Source of the DNA: Verrucomicrobiota bacterium
GTDB lineage: Bacteria > Verrucomicrobiota > Verrucomicrobiia > Limisphaerales > CAZBKV01
Direction: 5' to 3'
Assembly: GCA_021160185.1 (NCBI GenBank)
Contig: JAGHDA010000023.1
Span: 1-14,821 of the forward strand
Length of the DNA stretch: 14,821 nt
Shown: piece after piece, positions 7,870-14,645 of the stretch
How positions within the stretch are numbered: position 1 is the stretch's first letter
Layout of the letters: each line of letters starts with the position of its first letter
Translations under genes and position numbers: made by a program
Notes under the pieces: model-generated
What the model saw: the letters and a program-made list of their open reading frames with translations, nothing else
The model's database searches: none
Told to the model about the DNA's origin: nothing

Positions 7870-8354
7870 TGAGCGAGGAGGCCTCCATGGAACAAAATTC
7901 CGCAGGAGAAAAATCGGGCATGAAGCGGCGGCTGTTTGTGCGGACGACCCTCGGCGCGGCGGGCTTGGCGTACGCGGGCGCTCTGGGCTACCCGGTCTAC
8001 CGCTACCTGGCGGCTCCGGTGGAACAAGCCGAACGCGAGGCGGCGGTGACCGAGGCAGTCCTTAAGGACGCCCAGAAATTGCCGCCGGGGACCGCCCTGA
8101 TGTTCAGGTTCGGCGCGCGGCCGGCGATGCTCATCCACCATCGGGACGGCGCATGGACGGCCTTTGACGCGGTGTGCACGCATTTGGGGTGCACCGTCCG
8201 GTTCGAGCCGGAACGCCGTCGCATCCACTGCGCCTGCCATGGAGGAGTGTACGACCCGAAGACCGGGGCCAACCTGGCGGGGCCGCCGCCGCGGCCGCTG
8301 CGGGCTTACCGGGTGAAAGTGGTGGAGGAAGCGGTGGTGGTTTCGCGGGTCTGA
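7869..8354 (+). CDS. Rieske [2Fe-2S] protein, Tat-anchored
   Basis: This is the electron-transfer subunit of a bc-type quinol oxidase; it takes an electron from quinol at the periplasmic face. With the start at 7869 the protein has 161 residues. An N-terminal twin-arginine anchor (KRRLFVRTTLG followed by a hydrophobic helix) precedes the Rieske domain. The cluster motifs are CTHLGC at 103-108 and CACH at 121-124: Cys103, His105, Cys121 and His124 should ligate iron, with Cys108 and Cys123 forming the disulfide. Two starts are plausible. ATG 7869 overlaps the upstream stop (TGATG) and has AGAGGAGG at 7854-7861, 7 nt away. ATG 7887 has GAGGAGG at 7875-7881, 5 nt away, and would give 155 residues. 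Both leave the twin-arginine motif intact. Cytochrome b follows after 16 nt. Confidence 0.95.
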   Translation: MSEEASMEQNSAGEKSGMKRRLFVRTTLGAAGLAYAGALGYPVYRYLAAPVEQAEREAAVTEAVLKDAQKLPPGTALMFRFGARPAMLIHHRDGAWTAFDAVCTHLGCTVRFEPERRRIHCACHGGVYDPKTGANLAGPPPRPLRAYRVKVVEEAVVVSRV

Positions 8355-8370
8355 GGCGAAGGAGGGCGCG

Positions 8371-9453
8371 ATGAAGCAGGCAAGGCATTCCCTCTACAAG
8401 TGGCTGGACGAACGCTTGGATCTGACGGAGATCCTCGCCTTCGCCCGGAAGAAAACGGTTCCCGTCCATCGCCGCTCCTTCTGGTACTATTGGGGAGGGC
8501 TCTCGCTCTTTTTCTTTCTGGTGCAGGCGCTCACCGGGACGCTTTTGCTGATCTACTACCGTCCGGGGCCGGAGGCCTACGAGTCGGTCCGCCAGATCAC
8601 TTACGAGATCGATTTCGGCTGGCTGATTCGCTCGATCCATAGTTGGGCGGCCAACCTGATGATCTTCGCGGTGATGACGCACATGTTCTCGGTCTTTTTC
8701 ATGAAAGCCTACCGCAAGCCCCGGGAGCTGGGTTGGTGGAGCGGCCTGGGCTTGCTGGGGCTGGCGTTGTTTTTCGGCTTCAGCGGGTATCTGCTGCCGA
8801 TGGACGAGCTGAGCTATTTCGCCACGAAAGTGGGCCTGGAGATTCCGGCGTTGATTCCATGGGTCGGGCCCAAAGCGGCGGCCTTGCTCCGGGGCGGGGT
8901 GGATGTGAGCGCCGTGACAACCCAACGGTTTTTCGCGCTTCACGCGGCGGTTCTGCCCGCTCTCTTCGTGCCGCTGCTTGCGTTTCATCTATGGCTGGTT
9001 CAAAAGCACGGCAACGCCGTGCCGCCTTCGGAAGAGTTGAAGCCCCCCGAGCAACGGCGAAGCATTCCCTTCTTTCCGGATTTCGCCCTCAAGGACCTGG
9101 CGATGTGGTTGATCGCCTTGAATCTGCTGGTCCTGCTGGCCGCGATGTTTCCCCAAGGTTTGGGCCAACCTGCCGATCCCCTGGCGCCTGCGCCTCAAGG
9201 GATCCATCCTGAGTGGTATTTCATGAGTTCCTTCCAGACGCTCAAGATGTTCGGCAAATGGTTTCCGGGAACGGCCGGCGAGGCTCTTGGTCTGATTGTC
9301 TTCAACCTCGGCCTGGCGATTTGGGCCTTGATCCCGCTTTACGACAACAAGCGGGCATGGGGGCTGCGGGCGCGCATCGCAAGCTATATCGGCCTGGCGG
9401 CGTTGGCCCTGTTGGTCCTCACCACCGTGTGGGGGTATCTGGCGTTGGATTGA
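8371..9453 (+). CDS. Cytochrome b (fused b6/subunit-IV type)
   Basis: This is the diheme membrane subunit of a bc-type complex; it oxidises quinol together with the Rieske protein. The 360-residue protein has four N-terminal helices with the heme ligand pairs His90/His104 and His191/His206, then a subunit-IV-like part of about three helices carrying the quinol-site PEWY at 280-283. The 15-residue step in the second His pair, RSIHSWAANLM, RKPRELGWWSG and GYLLPMDE all recall cytochrome b6 more than mitochondrial cytochrome b. Where b6 has the cysteine that binds heme c_n (FYCLGG), this protein has Tyr40 (FWYYWGG), so that extra heme should be absent. At 360 residues the fusion is shorter than full-length cytochrome b (about 380-430). 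AAGGAGG at 8359-8365 lies 5 nt before the ATG. It is co-transcribed with the Rieske gene and followed after 21 nt by the CydA-cytochrome c gene. Confidence 0.95.
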   Translation: MKQARHSLYKWLDERLDLTEILAFARKKTVPVHRRSFWYYWGGLSLFFFLVQALTGTLLLIYYRPGPEAYESVRQITYEIDFGWLIRSIHSWAANLMIFAVMTHMFSVFFMKAYRKPRELGWWSGLGLLGLALFFGFSGYLLPMDELSYFATKVGLEIPALIPWVGPKAAALLRGGVDVSAVTTQRFFALHAAVLPALFVPLLAFHLWLVQKHGNAVPPSEELKPPEQRRSIPFFPDFALKDLAMWLIALNLLVLLAAMFPQGLGQPADPLAPAPQGIHPEWYFMSSFQTLKMFGKWFPGTAGEALGLIVFNLGLAIWALIPLYDNKRAWGLRARIASYIGLAALALLVLTTVWGYLALD

Positions 9454-9474
9454 AGAGCGAGAGAGAGGCGCGCG

Positions 9475-10863
9475 ATGAACTATCCTGCTTGGGACGTGGC
9501 GCATATTGGAAGCGGATGGGTGATCGGGATCATTGCAATCTTCCACGTCCTGATTTCTCACTTCGCTGTGGGCGGAGGGCTGTACCTGCCGATCGCCGAG
9601 CGCAAAGCGCTCAAGGAGGGGCGGCGGGAGTGGCTGAATCTGCTTCGGAAACACTCGCGATTCTTCCTGATCCTGACCGGCGTGTTCGGGGCGGTCAGCG
9701 GCGTAGGCATCTGGTTCGCCATCGGCCTGGCCAACCCGGAGGCGACCAGCGCGCTCATCCACAATTTCGTCTTCGCCTGGGCCGCCGAATGGGTCTTCTT
9801 CCTCGTGGAACTGAGCTGCGCGGCGGTCTACTACTACACCTGGGATCGGGTTTCGCCTCGATTCCACTTGGCTGTCGGCTGGCTCTACGCCGCCGCTTCC
9901 CTGGCGACGCTGATCATCATCAACGGCATTTTAACCTTCATGCTCACGCCCGGAGAGGCGTGGCTCAGCGCGGCCGGCACAGGCAGGGAGGCTTCGCAAT
10001 TCTGGCCGGCCTTTTTCAATCCCGTTTACTGGCCCAGCCTCTTCCTCAGGATCTTGGTATGCCTCAACCTGGCGGGCGTCTGGGCCTTGGCGAGCTATTC
10101 GAAAATCGCCAAAGCCTCCGACGGCTTGCGCGCCGAGACGCTCCGATGGAGCGCCCGCTGGATCGCTCCCGGTTTTCTGCTTTTGCCGGTTTTCCTCGCC
10201 TGGTTTTTATGGAGCCTGCCTGAGCCGCGGCGCGCGCTCTTGGAGCTGGGCGTGCACACAATCGGCCCGGGCGCGTTCACTCAAGCCACGCGCGCGGCGT
10301 TGGTCGTCCTGGTCGCTTCAGCGGGCGTGGCGGGGCTGGTTTACCTCTTCGCCTGGAAGTCGCCCCGGGACTTCGGCTTTTCCCATGCGGCGGCAGTGCT
10401 GGCCTTGGCTGCGGCGGCGACCGGGGCGGGCGAATACACCCGCGAGCTCCTCCGCAAGCCGTATGTGGTGGTCCGCTACATGTACTCGAACGGAGTTCGG
10501 GTTCAGGATGCGGCGCGCTTTAACCGCGAAGGGTTTTTGACCCGCTCCCTTTGGGCCGCAGGGGCCGCGAGCTTGGAGAAAAGAGGCGAAGCGATGTTCC
10601 GCGGCCAATGCATGGCCTGCCACACGCGCAAAGGCTACCGTTCGATGCGCAGGCTGCTCGCGGGGCGCAACGAGGAATCGATAGGCAACCTGCTCCGGAC
10701 GCTCCACGAGCGCAAGGAGGATTCGCCTTACCGCGCCTTCATGCCGCCGCTGGTGGGGACGGAGGAAGAAATCGCCGCGCTGAAAACATATCTCGCAAAA
10801 CTGGCGGCTCCCTCTGGCGGCGAAGAAAAACCCGCCGTCGTGAAGCAAATCGCAAGCCAGTAA
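9475..10863 (+). CDS. CydA-like protein fused to a C-terminal cytochrome c (putative bd-type oxygen reductase, heme-c family)
   Basis: This 462-residue protein has about eight transmembrane helices followed by a monoheme c domain. By-eye alignment to E. coli CydA places His24 (IFHVLISHFAVGGG) on His19, Glu112 on Glu107, and Glu324/Arg327 (RELLRKP) on Glu445/Arg448. Glu105 lies one residue off Glu99, and WDR follows in both. After FNPV the b558 ligand His186 is replaced by leucine, and there is no Q-loop. The C-terminal domain has Cys379, Cys382 and His383 (CMACH) and a likely distal ligand Met423 (FMPPLVG). The domain should face the periplasm. Family knowledge: phylogenomic work divides the bd superfamily into quinol-oxidising and non-quinol families, one of which carries heme c; this gene fits the latter. 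GAGAGAGG at 9461-9468 supports the start. With no cytochrome c1 or f encoded nearby, its heme c is the likely acceptor for the Rieske protein. Confidence 0.88.
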   Translation: MNYPAWDVAHIGSGWVIGIIAIFHVLISHFAVGGGLYLPIAERKALKEGRREWLNLLRKHSRFFLILTGVFGAVSGVGIWFAIGLANPEATSALIHNFVFAWAAEWVFFLVELSCAAVYYYTWDRVSPRFHLAVGWLYAAASLATLIIINGILTFMLTPGEAWLSAAGTGREASQFWPAFFNPVYWPSLFLRILVCLNLAGVWALASYSKIAKASDGLRAETLRWSARWIAPGFLLLPVFLAWFLWSLPEPRRALLELGVHTIGPGAFTQATRAALVVLVASAGVAGLVYLFAWKSPRDFGFSHAAAVLALAAAATGAGEYTRELLRKPYVVVRYMYSNGVRVQDAARFNREGFLTRSLWAAGAASLEKRGEAMFRGQCMACHTRKGYRSMRRLLAGRNEESIGNLLRTLHERKEDSPYRAFMPPLVGTEEEIAALKTYLAKLAAPSGGEEKPAVVKQIASQ

Positions 10864-10949
10864 GCGCGCCCCGGCCGGTCTTGTCCTCCAGCAGTTGGAT
10901 GCCGCGCTTGCGGGTCCAGCCTCCACTGCCCGCACGCCTCGTCAAGCAG

Positions 10950-10979
10950 GCGCCGGCGGCCTTGCCGCGCCTCCGGCGC
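10950..10979. repeat. GC-rich imperfect hairpin downstream of the respiratory operon
   Basis: Outer arms GCGCCGG (10950-10956) and CCGGCGC (10973-10979) enclose an inner CGGC-CTT-GCCG stem-loop (10957-10967), with a 5-nt bulge on the 3' side. It lies 86 bp after the stop of the CydA-cytochrome c gene in the 220-bp gap before the glycoside hydrolase. There is no T-run, so a classical intrinsic terminator is not shown. I see no gene or RNA gene in the rest of the gap. Confidence 0.35.
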
Positions 10980-11037
10980 GCGCGGCCCGGCAAGAGACTC
11001 AGATGCGCCCGCGCTCAATCGGCGGCGGACCACGCGC

Positions 11038-11067
11038 TTGACAGATGGGGGCGGTTTGCGGTAGAGG
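11038..11067 (+). promoter_or_regulatory. Possible promoter of the glycoside hydrolase gene
   Basis: A perfect TTGACA (11038-11043) is followed by an 18-nt spacer and TAGAGG (11062-11067), which matches the -10 consensus at three of six positions. The ATG at 11084 lies 16 nt after the -10, giving a very short leader with only a weak AGAAG ribosome binding site. The -35 is convincing, the -10 is not. Confidence 0.3.
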
Positions 11068-11083
11068 CTTCACAAAAGAAGCC

Positions 11084-13177
11084 ATGAGAACCCGTTTGCT
11101 CACCGCGCTGGCCGTCGTCCTGCCCGTTGCCTGGGCGGCCAAAACGCCGCAGCTTCGCCTGACGCCCGCCGCCCACACGGTTCGCTGCTTTGAGGCGCTC
11201 GAACTGCGCCTGGACGGAGTCGGCCCGCAACCCGACCCTTTTGATCCGGCGGCGGTGGATGCCGTCGTCATTTTCGCGCGCGCCGGCCAGACTTGGCGCG
11301 TGCCCGCCTTTTTTGGCCAGGACTATGAACGGCGGCGGGTGGCCGGCCGGGACTGGTTCTACCCGCGCGGCGAGCCGTGCTGGAAAGCGCGGTTTGCCCC
11401 AACACAACCCGGCGAGTACACAGCCACGGCCGAGGTGCGGGACGCCCGAGGCTTGCGACGGTCGCAACTGGTCCGGTTCACGGCGCTGCCGGGCGCGCAC
11501 CGCGGCTTTCTGCGCGTCAACCGGAGGGACCCACGGTGGTTGGAAACCAGCGACGGCGCTCCGTTCTTCGCCATCGGCCAAAACCTGGCCTTTATCGGCT
11601 CGCAGCAGCGCTTCACGCTCAGTCGCGCCGAGGAAGCCTTCGCCCGCCTGGCCGAACACGGCGCCAATTACCTGCGCATATGGGCCTGTTGCGGCGACTG
11701 GGCTCTGGCCATTGAAGCGCCCAAGAGCGCCTGGGGCCGGTCCTGGGAAGGCTCAGCCCGCATCGCGCCGATGCCGGACGATCCCGCCCGCCGCTGTGTG
11801 CAACTCACCCAGACCGTCACCCCCGTGCGACCCTCGCATGAAGTGGCGTTGCGGCCGGGCGTAGCGTATGTGGTGACCGGCCGCCTGCGCGCCGCCGCCG
11901 ATACGCGGGTAAGTCTGGAAGTCCAGGGCGCGACATCCGGCAACCTGGCGCCCGCGTCTCCCAACGCCTGGGCGCCCTTCCGCTATGAATTCCGCGCCGG
12001 CCGGAAAGATCATTGGCTGAGCCGGATGCAATTCCGCCTCGCCGGTCCGGGGCCAGCGTGGATTGCGGATCTGTCATTGCGCGAAGCCGGCGGCGGGCCG
12101 GAGCTGCTGTGGGAGGCGGACGTGAACCGGCCGCGCCGCGGTTGGTACAATCCGCTGGACTGCTTCTGGCTGGATGAACTGCTGACTGCGGCGCAACGGC
12201 GCGGGCTTTATCTTCAGCTTTGCCTCCTCTCCCGCGACCTCTACATGCCCGCCCTTAAAGATCCAACCAGTCCCGCGTACGACCGAGCCATTGCCGACGC
12301 GAAAAAGACGCTGCGCTATGCCGTGGCCCGTTGGGGCGCTTACTCCAGCGTGGCCGACTGGGAGTACTGGAACGAAATGGACCCCAGGCTGCCGACCGAC
12401 CGGTTCTATACCGAGCTGGGCGAGTTCCTCGAACGAACCGACCCGTGGCGACACCTGCGCTCGACCAGCGCCTGGGGCCCTTCGCCCAAGGACTGTCGCC
12501 ACCCGAAACTCGACCTCGCCGACGTGCACTTCTACTACCGCCCCGCCGACCATCAGCGGCTCCGCGACGAGGTCGAAGGCATCCTGGACCGCGCCCGTTG
12601 GCTGCGCGAGCGCGCCCCGGCGAAGCCCGCTCTCCAGGGCGAGTGCGGCCTGGCGGACAACCAGTGGCGCATCACCGACGAAATGAAGCGCAGCCCTTCG
12701 GTGTTGGACTTCCACAACATGCTCTGGGCTTCCGCCCTCTCCGGCGCCAGCGGCACAGCGCTGGCCTGGTGGTGGGAACGCCTCGACCAACGCAACCACT
12801 ACCCGCACTACCGGCCCTTGAGCCGCTTTCTGGCCGATGTGCCCTGGAGCGGCGGCGAAGTGCAACCCTTCACCGCCGAAGCCGCCGGCGGCGCTGTGCG
12901 CGTGGCGGGCCTGCGGACTCGCCGCGCCGCTTGGGTCTGGTGCTTCCACCGCGCCGCCGCCTGGCGTCACGTCGTCACTGAAAGCCGCGCCCCGCCCCCA
13001 GTTCGCAATGCCGAGGTGGTCTTGGACGGGCTGGCCGACGGCGACTATCGGTTCGCCTGGTGGGACACGCGCACCGGCGAGAGGCGGGCGACCGGCACGG
13101 CCCGGGTTCAACAAGGCCGGCTTACCGTGACGGCGCCCGAGTTCACCCACGACCTGGCTCTCAAGGTAGGTCCTTGA
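11084..13177 (+). CDS. Secreted GH-A clan glycoside hydrolase with DUF5060-like and CBM-like domains
   Basis: This 697-residue exported enzyme probably cleaves a plant or algal polysaccharide; the substrate cannot be read from sequence. The signal peptide MRTRLLTALAVVLPVAWA (likely cut before AKTP) fixes the start at 11084. An Ig-like N-terminal domain resembling DUF5060 (CWKARFAPTQPGEYTATAEV) reaches about residue 140. A TIM barrel then begins (GAPFFAIGQN, HGANYLRIW). Residues about 222-335 form a beta-rich insertion that looks like a CBM4/9-type jelly roll, after which the barrel resumes at LDCFWLDELLTAAQRRGLYLQ. The acid/base is Glu431 (WEYWNEMDP) and the nucleophile Glu520 (LQGECG), the usual Asn-Glu and Glu pattern of clan GH-A. 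A short C-terminal beta domain follows (WVWCFHR, WWDTRTGE). galK lies 250 bp downstream on the same strand, so a galactose-containing substrate is possible but unproven. Confidence 0.9.
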   Translation: MRTRLLTALAVVLPVAWAAKTPQLRLTPAAHTVRCFEALELRLDGVGPQPDPFDPAAVDAVVIFARAGQTWRVPAFFGQDYERRRVAGRDWFYPRGEPCWKARFAPTQPGEYTATAEVRDARGLRRSQLVRFTALPGAHRGFLRVNRRDPRWLETSDGAPFFAIGQNLAFIGSQQRFTLSRAEEAFARLAEHGANYLRIWACCGDWALAIEAPKSAWGRSWEGSARIAPMPDDPARRCVQLTQTVTPVRPSHEVALRPGVAYVVTGRLRAAADTRVSLEVQGATSGNLAPASPNAWAPFRYEFRAGRKDHWLSRMQFRLAGPGPAWIADLSLREAGGGPELLWEADVNRPRRGWYNPLDCFWLDELLTAAQRRGLYLQLCLLSRDLYMPALKDPTSPAYDRAIADAKKTLRYAVARWGAYSSVADWEYWNEMDPRLPTDRFYTELGEFLERTDPWRHLRSTSAWGPSPKDCRHPKLDLADVHFYYRPADHQRLRDEVEGILDRARWLRERAPAKPALQGECGLADNQWRITDEMKRSPSVLDFHNMLWASALSGASGTALAWWWERLDQRNHYPHYRPLSRFLADVPWSGGEVQPFTAEAAGGAVRVAGLRTRRAAWVWCFHRAAAWRHVVTESRAPPPVRNAEVVLDGLADGDYRFAWWDTRTGERRATGTARVQQGRLTVTAPEFTHDLALKVGP

Positions 13178-13281
13178 CCCAACGAGGCGTCGCGCCGAAT
13201 CCACAATGCTTCCGCCCCGATCAGCCAGCGTCCCGTTCACTCAGAAGTCACGACGCCGGAAAGGAGCTGGGACGACGGGGC

Positions 13282-13358
13282 GTTGACTCAAAATTTCGGC
13301 CGCTTTGGGAACCGCCGGCATCCCTTTCGATTGCCGGTGTCATCCTTTTCGAGTCAAC
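13282..13358 (+). repeat. Long-range inverted repeat upstream of galK
   Basis: Perfect 8-base arms GTTGACTC (13282-13289) and GAGTCAAC (13351-13358) are followed or preceded on their inner sides by A- and T-rich runs (AAAA, TTTTC) that partly extend the pairing. They enclose a second inverted repeat, CCGGCA (13315-13320) and TGCCGG (13332-13337), with an 11-nt loop. The element lies 70 bp before the galK ATG in a 250-bp non-coding gap and could be a structured leader or an operator. GTTGACTC also contains a TTGACT -35-like box. The function is inference. Confidence 0.35.
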
Positions 13359-13376
13359 AGGCCGTCGGGGCCGAGA

Positions 13377-13408
13377 CGCGCTTTTTTCGTGACCCGAGCG
13401 CGCTTTTT
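13377..13408 (+). repeat. Direct repeat CGCGCTTTTT before galK
   Basis: The decamer occurs at 13377-13386 and again at 13399-13408, 22 bp apart, the second ending 19 bp before the galK ATG. The T-runs follow the inverted repeat at 13282-13358 and a weak CGTC...GACG stem (13363-13378), so the first could be part of a poor terminator or attenuator. No convincing ribosome binding site precedes the ATG here. Confidence 0.3.
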
Positions 13409-13427
13409 GGGCAGCCTTCGCCGCGGC

Positions 13428-14624
13428 ATGGAGCGCGAGATCGAGCAGGCGAGGCAACTCTTCGAGAAAGAATTCGGGGGCCAACCCGTCGCGGCGGCAA
13501 AGGCGCCGGGCCGGGCGGAGCTTCTGGGCAACCACACCGATTACAACCAAGGCTTGGTCATGGCGCTGGCTGTGGACAAGTTTATCGTCATGGCGGGCCG
13601 CCCCCGCTCGGACGGCCGCGTCGTCCTGGTTTCCCCCATCTTCGAGCGGCGCGCGCTGTTCGAGGCGGACCGGATCGCCAAGGACCCGGAAGCTCCCTGG
13701 GCGGATTACACCAAAGGCCTCCTCCTCCAGCTTCAGGAGCGTGGGGCCCGCTTCGGCGGGTTCGAGGCCGTGATCCACAGCACCATTCCGTTGGGCGCCG
13801 GACTCAGCAGCTCGGCGGCTCTGCTGGTCGCCTCGGCGTTGTTGCTCCGCAAGCTCTACCCCTATCGCATCCCGGAGCTGGACCGCGTCGAGAGCCTCGA
13901 CAAAGGCGACGCCCCGCCGATGGACGACGCGGAGCGCCTGCGGCTGGCGCGGATCTGCCAGAAAGCGGAAAACGAGTTTGTCGGGGTGAACTGCGGCTTG
14001 CTGGATCACATTTCTTCCCTGTTCGGACGGCAGGATCAGGTGATCCTCATCGACTGTCTTGATATGAAAATCGACTGGACGCCGATGGACAGCGAAACGG
14101 CGGTCGTGCTGGCGCATTCGGGAGTGCGGCACGAATTGGTGGGCGGGGAGTACAACGACCGCCGGGCGCGCTGCGAACGCGCGGCCAAGGCGTTGGGGGT
14201 TCCCTCCTTGCGTCATGTGACGCTGGAAGAGCTGGAGCAAGCGAGGGATCGACTTGAAGAGTTCGATTACCGCTGCGCCCTGCACGTGGTGGGAGAAATC
14301 GAACGCGTGGCGCGGGGGGCGGACTTGTTGCGCCGAGGGGACCGGCAAGCCTTCGGCGAGCTTCTGTGCCAAAGCCACGAAAGCTCCCGACACAACTTCC
14401 GCAACAGTTGTCCCGAGCTTGACTGTCTGGTGGAGTTGGCCAAGGAGCACCCGGCCTGCCTGGGCGCCAGGTTGACGGGCGGCGGCTTCGGCGGCGCCAC
14501 GATCAATCTGGCGCGCGCAGAAGAGGCGGAGGATTTCCGTAGGAGCCTGGCCTCCGGCTACGCGGCGCGGATGGGCAAGCGGTTGGAATCGTGGATTTGC
14601 CGCGTGGTGGAGGGCGCGGCGTAG
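13428..14624 (+). CDS. galK: Galactokinase (GHMP kinase family)
   Basis: This cytoplasmic kinase phosphorylates galactose at C1 in the Leloir pathway. The 398-residue protein has the three GHMP motifs: GRAELLGNHTDYNQG at 28-42, the ATP-binding PLGAGLSSSAAL near residue 125, and LTGGGFGGATI near residue 350. The catalytic aspartate is Asp193 in NCGLLDH. In most galactokinases the first motif reads GEHTDYN; here Glu is Asn35 while Asp38 is kept, a variant I associate with Verrucomicrobia. The length is normal. ATG 13428 (MEREIEQARQLFEKEFG) fits the family N-terminus. A GTG at 13389 would add 13 basic residues without similarity, and neither start has a good Shine-Dalgarno. The gene converges with the gene at 14646-14821. 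A related sugar kinase specificity cannot be excluded. Confidence 0.93.
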   Translation: MEREIEQARQLFEKEFGGQPVAAAKAPGRAELLGNHTDYNQGLVMALAVDKFIVMAGRPRSDGRVVLVSPIFERRALFEADRIAKDPEAPWADYTKGLLLQLQERGARFGGFEAVIHSTIPLGAGLSSSAALLVASALLLRKLYPYRIPELDRVESLDKGDAPPMDDAERLRLARICQKAENEFVGVNCGLLDHISSLFGRQDQVILIDCLDMKIDWTPMDSETAVVLAHSGVRHELVGGEYNDRRARCERAAKALGVPSLRHVTLEELEQARDRLEEFDYRCALHVVGEIERVARGADLLRRGDRQAFGELLCQSHESSRHNFRNSCPELDCLVELAKEHPACLGARLTGGGFGGATINLARAEEAEDFRRSLASGYAARMGKRLESWICRVVEGAA

Positions 14625-14628
14625 GCCC

Positions 14629-14644
14629 GGCGGCGCCCGCCGCC
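14629..14644 (+). terminator. Short hairpin between convergent galK and the right-edge gene
   Basis: The stem GGCGGC (14629-14634) and GCCGCC (14639-14644) encloses a GCCC loop. It begins 5 nt after the galK stop and is followed by ATTATT, so it could work as a weak intrinsic terminator for galK. On the opposite strand it lies immediately after the TAA of the convergent gene but lacks a T-run there. Confidence 0.45.
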
Positions 14645-14645
14645 A

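Noticed and set aside
9213..10223. 336-codon plus-strand frame overlapping cytochrome b and the CydA-cytochrome c gene
   Set aside because: The translation is hydrophilic and motif-free, while both overlapped genes are strongly supported by heme ligands and ribosome binding sites.
10728..11033. Minus-strand frames in the gap after the respiratory operon
   Set aside because: Two frames give Arg-rich peptides with no recognisable domain, overlapping the heme-c coding end. I looked for a transposase or gene remnant and could not support one.
12074..13240. 388-codon minus-strand frame opposite the glycoside hydrolase
   Set aside because: It is the antisense shadow of a gene with a signal peptide and both catalytic glutamates. 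No motifs were found in it.
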